Assembly: GCA_023101725.1 (NCBI GenBank)
Contig: JALJCO010013399.1
Location: forward strand, 1 to 64,000
Reading direction: 5' to 3'
Source: Atherinomorus stipes
Taxonomy: Eukaryota > Chordata > Actinopteri > Atheriniformes > Atherinidae
Length of the DNA: 64,000 bases
Shown here in pieces: positions 27,001 to 33,000 of this stretch (positions are counted from its first letter, which is position 1; every line of letters starts with the position of its first letter). The notes beneath the pieces are model-generated. The model was given only the letters and a program-made list of their open reading frames with translations. It made no database searches and had not been told where the DNA came from. The position numbers and the translations under genes were made by a program.

Positions 27001-30000
27001 GTTCTCAAAGTGCTCCCGAACCTTCTGCTTCATGGTGTCAGTGATCCGCTGGAGTGGAGATCATCATCATCATCATCATCATCATCAGTCAGCTGTTTTT
27101 GCTGCTGGTGGTACTGGGCTCCAGACTTACCATCAGATCAGCTTTGCGTTTCTTCAGAGACTGGATGTGGGCCTCGGTCCTGGAGCTCTCGGCCTCCAGC
27201 TCCTCCATGCGCCTGGATAACTGTTCCTGTAGAGAAGCCACATTCCTGCCGTCAGACCTGCTTCATACGCCGCTTCCGTCTGCTTCTGTCACTCAAAATG
27301 TTTCTAGAACAGAACAAATGCTAAAATCTCTTTGTCCGACTTCACAACATGAAACTGAGCACTAACTGTAACGTCATACGACCCCCACATCATACTACCC
27401 GTACGTCACACCACCCCTATGTCACACCAACCCCCACATCATACTACCCTACATCAAATCACCCCCACATCATACTACCCCTACATCAAATCACCCCCAC
27501 ATCATACTACCCCTACATCAAATCACCCCCACATCATACTACCCCTACATCAAATCACCCCCACATCATACTACCCCTACATCAAACCACCCCCACATCA
27601 TACTACCCCTGTACGTCAAACCACCCCCACATCATACTACCCCTACGTCACACCACCCCCACATCATACTACCCCTACGTCACACCACCCCAAATTCCCC
27701 GTCACACCACCCCCACATCATACTACCCCTACATCAAACCACCCCCACATCATACTACCCCTACGTAACACCACCCCTATGTCACACCACCCCCACATCA
27801 TACTACCCCTACATCAAACCACCCCCACATCATACTACCCCTACATACCCACACCACCCCTACGTCACACCACCCCCACATCATACTACCCCTACATCAA
27901 ACCACCCCCACATCATACTACCCCTACATCAAACCACCCCACCACCCTATGTCACACCACCCATACGTCACACCACCCCCACATAATACCTTCCCCACAT
28001 CACACCACCCCCACATCTACTACCCCCGTACACCACCCCCACATCATACCACCCCACATCACACCACCCCAATGTCATACCACCCCCACGTCATGCACAC
28101 CCCCATGTCATAGCCCCCCATCATCACCCACCACCCCCATTTCACTACCCCACTCCACAACATCATACCACCCCCACATCACACCACCCCACGCCACATC
28201 ACCCTACGTCATACCCCCCAACGTCACACCACCCCCACGTCATACCACCCCACATCAAACCACCCCCATACCACTCCACCCATCATCACACTATCCCCAC
28301 TTCACACCGCATCACCCCCCCACCCCCCCCCCCCCCCCCCCTTGGCTCTGGTCTACTATCTGCAGGCTCCAGCCTTGTACGCGACACTGGGCTGATGGGA
28401 ATAAATGATGCTACAGAACATGTACAAAGAATTTAAAGCAATAAAACTGGAATAAAATGAGTAGAAAGGCGGATGTCAGGTTTTAAGCCAGCCGTTGTCG
28501 GGTCTTGAGGAAGGCAGCCCCGTCTTCTTCAGGGACAGACTTCAGAGTGGGAATAATCCCGCTCACTGATCCGCTGCCGTTTACCGTGGAAGGCGGCGCA
28601 TCTTTGGCAAGCTTCCTCTGTAACTTTGGTGAGCGAGGGAACGGCTGAACCGGCCGGTCGCTGCTGGAGTCCAGAGGAGTGAAGCCCCCCCCTCCCTGCA
28701 GTACACCAGTGAGACCGGCAGAGGGAGGTGGAAGCTCAGCCTGCACTGACAGAGCAGCTCCTGGCTCAACGTTTCCTCTGGACGACTCTTTTTCTGCCAT
28801 TTCTGAAGGAAAAAAAAGAAAAATCATGTCAGACGTGACCTGGACTCATTTCTCCTGCAGATGCCTTTCAGTCCTCTCTTCTTCTCCGTGTGACAGTTAA
28901 ACCAGTTCAGCAGCGTCCTGGAGAGGCTTTCAGACCTGTTTGTTCATGCTCAGGATTTTGCACTAACCTGCTCCATGACAGTTTAATTTCTAACTGTATA
29001 AATGTTTTAAACTAGATGTTTGAAGCTGTTTCGGGTTCCCGATAAATGACCATCAGAACGGTGCATGAAGTTTTGATCCCTGTGCGTTAATTAAAGAAGT
29101 TTTGTAAGCAGTTCTTACCCGAGCTGCCTGCACCACGTCTCCGGCTGGTTTCTGGCAGGAATGTGTGGGTAGGAAGTGCAGCCAGGGTGTGTTTCTGCAA
29201 GCTCCAGCCTGCGTCGGCTTCATGGAAATCTGATTTCTCTGTTCCAGATATGCCCAGTTCTTCAGTCAGGACGAGTTCTGCCACTACAACATGTTTAACC
29301 ACCACTTCTTTGATGGGGAGGTAAGAGTTGGCTTGTAACAGCTCACGTTCCTGTCTTCAGCTCCGTTGAAGATGAAGATGAAGCTTTCTCCTGTTTCAGG
29401 CCTCCGTTCCTGTCCTAAGCTCCTTCCTGGGGGGTGAGAAGGTGGTATTGGTGGCTGACCCCCCGTTTGGAGGCCTGGTGAAGCCCCTGGCCAACAGTTT
29501 TTCTCTGATGTCTCAGACATGGAAGAAGCTGCAGAGCTCCGGTCAGGCTGACTTCACTGCTGATCGGAGACGTTTATTCAGATGTAAAATACTGAAAACT
29601 GTAATAACGTGATTTAACTGTCCAGACCGCGGCGAGGCCGACTTGCCCATGATCTGGATCTTCCCGTACTTCTTTGAGCCTCGCATCCTGGAGTGCCTTC
29701 CCTCCTTCTGCATGTTGGACTATCAGGTACGGGCAGGATGCGGCGGTTACTCCTCAGCATCATGATGATGGATCAGTTTATTTTCACTCTAAAAGAACAT
29801 CACAGCAAGAATTAGCAACTGCAACTCTGTTCATCATAATGTAAAGATTTAGGATATAAATATTTGGGATGTCCGATATTATCGGCCGATATTGGGCATT
29901 ATACCCCACCAAGATAGATCCTCCATTTGTCATGATCACCCCATTCCCACTATTATTACCAGCCGAAAATTCCTTAGTATTCCACTAGATCCTCCAATCC

Positions 30001-33000
30001 CAATAATCACTTCATCAATGTTGAACCATAATCAGACAAAACTGGAGTAAAGACTCTTAAGATGGCTCTTTTAAATGTTAGGTCCCTTTCAAATAAATCT
30101 TTTATCACTCATGACTTAATTTTAGATAACAATATTGATTGTCTCTTTTTAACTGAACCCTGGCTTGGCACAGATGCACCTGTTATTCTCACTGAGGCCT
30201 CCCCACCTAATTTTAATCTTTTGTTTTCAATTAGGGAAGGCAAAAAAAGGCGGTGGAATGGCTTCAGTTGCTCCCAGTTCACTCATAACGAAGACTGTCA
30301 CATTAAATACTCTACATTTGAGCAACACGCATTTGTTTTTAACAACCCACCTGTCTTATGTGTCACAATCTACAGACCACCCAAGCCTCCCCCCTCCTCT
30401 TTTATCCAGGAATTTTCTGATCTCTTATCAAACATACATATTAAATACAATAAAATCTTAATTACTGGTGATTTTAACTTGCATGTTGATAACAACTCTG
30501 AACCATATGCACAAGAGTTTTTAAATCTTCTAGATAGTACGGATTTTAAACAACACGTCACACAGCCGACTGTGTCGACACAGAGGACACACCTGGACTT
30601 GGTCATAACCTATGGCCTGTCTACTGGTGTGTCCTCTGTTGTTGACCTGGCTGTGTCAGACCACTACTGTGTGTTTTTTTATACCACCAGTTTGAGCCAA
30701 CAGGAGGCCCCGGTGAGAACAGTGAGGAAGCGATATATTACTTCTGAGGTGGCTGCAAATTTTATTGATCTTTTAAGCCAAACTCCTCCAGAGTTTTTAC
30801 TTGGATCTTGTGAGTCTGTTATAAACGATTTTAACAGCAGATTAATGACAGCCATTGATGCTGTGGCTCCATTAAAAACAAAAACAGTTGGAACCAATTC
30901 TGAACCACCATGGAGGAGTGAGGAAATGGCTAACATGAAAAGGATCTGCAGAAAAGCCGAGAGGAAATGGAGAAAAACAAAACTGACCATCCATTTTGAA
31001 ATCTTACAGGAACAACTCAAAATTTACAATAAAGCTGTTAAACAGGCAAGAACACTCCACGTCTCAAACCTCATTGCAATAAATAAAAACAATCCTAAAT
31101 TCCTTTTTAAAACAATAAATCTTTTAATCAACAAAGATTCCAATAAGAACTCCATGACAGCATCAGATGCTGCATGTGATGACTTTGCAGACCACTTCAG
31201 AAGTAAGATCAACGCTATCAGATCCAGCCTTTTGTCTCAACAAAATACTGATTTTACCAGACCAGAGGCATCATTTTTATCAGAGGAAACACTGGAGAGT
31301 TTTGTCCTGGTTGATGCGAAGACGCTTGGTCGAGTTTTCCACCTGCTAAATCCAACAACCTGCCTTTTAGACCCCATTCCCACCTCGCTTTTAAAGACGT
31401 TTTATGGTTCCTTTGAGTCTGAGCTTTTAAATATTGTAAATTGCTCTCTTCAGACGGGTGTTTTCCCCACTGCCTTTTAAACAGCGGTGGTAGGGCCCCT
31501 TCTGAAGAAGAGCAATTTAGACCCAAACATACTTGATAACTACAGACCTGTATCCAACTTACTGTTTTTAAGTAAAATTATTGAAAAAGTTGTTTTTTTT
31601 CAGTTATTTGAGTTCTTGAATATACACAATATCTTAGAAAAATATCGATCTGGTTTAAGGATGAACCACAGTACTGAGACGGCCCTTTTAAAGATTGTTA
31701 ATGATCTTAGATGTAACGTGGACTCACAGAAACTTTCTGTTCTGGTTCTACTGGATCTCAGTGCCGCCTTTGATACAGTAGACCACCAGATTTTATTAGA
31801 CAGACTCAGGTGTCTGGTGGGCCTCTCTGGCACTGTTTTAAAATGGTTTTACTCCTACCTCACAGGTTGACAATTTTTGTAAGTTTGGATACATGCTCCT
31901 CAAGGATCTGTGAAATTGAGTGTGGGGTTCCACAAGGTTCAATTTTAGGCCCGATACTTTTTCATCTGTACATGTTGCCACTTGGGGACATCATCAGGAG
32001 ACACAGCATTTACTTTCACAGCTATGCTGATGATACTCAGCTTTACATCGCTGTGTCTCCTGATGACCTGGAGCCAGTTAAAACCCTTTTAAACTGTATT
32101 TTAGATATAAAGTCATGGGTGGCAGAGAACTTCTTACAGCTCAACCAGGACAAAACTGAAGTTTTAATCATCGGTCCTGAAGACAAGAGAGAGATCATTT
32201 TACCAAAATTACAGAATTTTAATCCTTCTTAGTGTGTGAGAAACTTGGGTGTTCTTTTTGACTCTGAGCTGAATTTTATTCCAGATATCAAAAAAAAGAG
32301 AATTGTCTAATTGTTTGTCTAATTGTCAAAGTGTAGCCCTTTGTGCTACATTTGTATGAAAAGTGCTTTATAAATAAATTTCATTCATTCATTATTATGT
32401 GATATCAGAAAATATCGGTATCATTTTTTGGGTCCGATATTTTGAAAAATGAAATCTCATGAGATTTTGTTACGGAACAATGAAATCTCGCGAGAGATCT
32501 TGTTCTATTAGCAGCGGTCCAGCATTTTAAAAAGTCCCTGTTTGTCATGGAAGAACTTCATGTCCCAGCATTCCTTTCAGAGTCGTGACTACGGTGCAGC
32601 TGCTGCTGCTACAGACTGACTTGCTTTGAAGCTGCTTATAATGTCATTAATGTTGTTAAAATGTGTCCTGGGACATCTTGGACTTGTGTTTTGTGTCTAA
32701 CCAGGTGGACTACGACAACCATCCTCTATATAAACACGGGAAGACGGGCAGGAAGCAGTCTCCTGTCAGACTCTTCACCAACATTTCACCTAAAGACGTT
32801 GTCCTGCCCAAAGAGGAGGGCTACAGGTACCAACATACTCACCTTATCTCTACAAATACTGCTCCATATATTTATGGTCTATATGTTTGTCTGTATACAC
32901 AGTTGTGTATATAGTTCTGGTGTATATGTGTGTAAACAATGGTGTATACATTTCCCTGCATATGAAATGTGAAGTCTGTAATGATGAATATGAAGGGCTC

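Noticed and set aside
27349..28408. Frames rich in HHTTPTS words
   Set aside because: 32-bp minisatellite translations.
30062..32232. Reverse-transcriptase frames as a host gene
   Set aside because: Endonuclease-RT order, stop, frameshift and AT-rich tail show a dead LINE.
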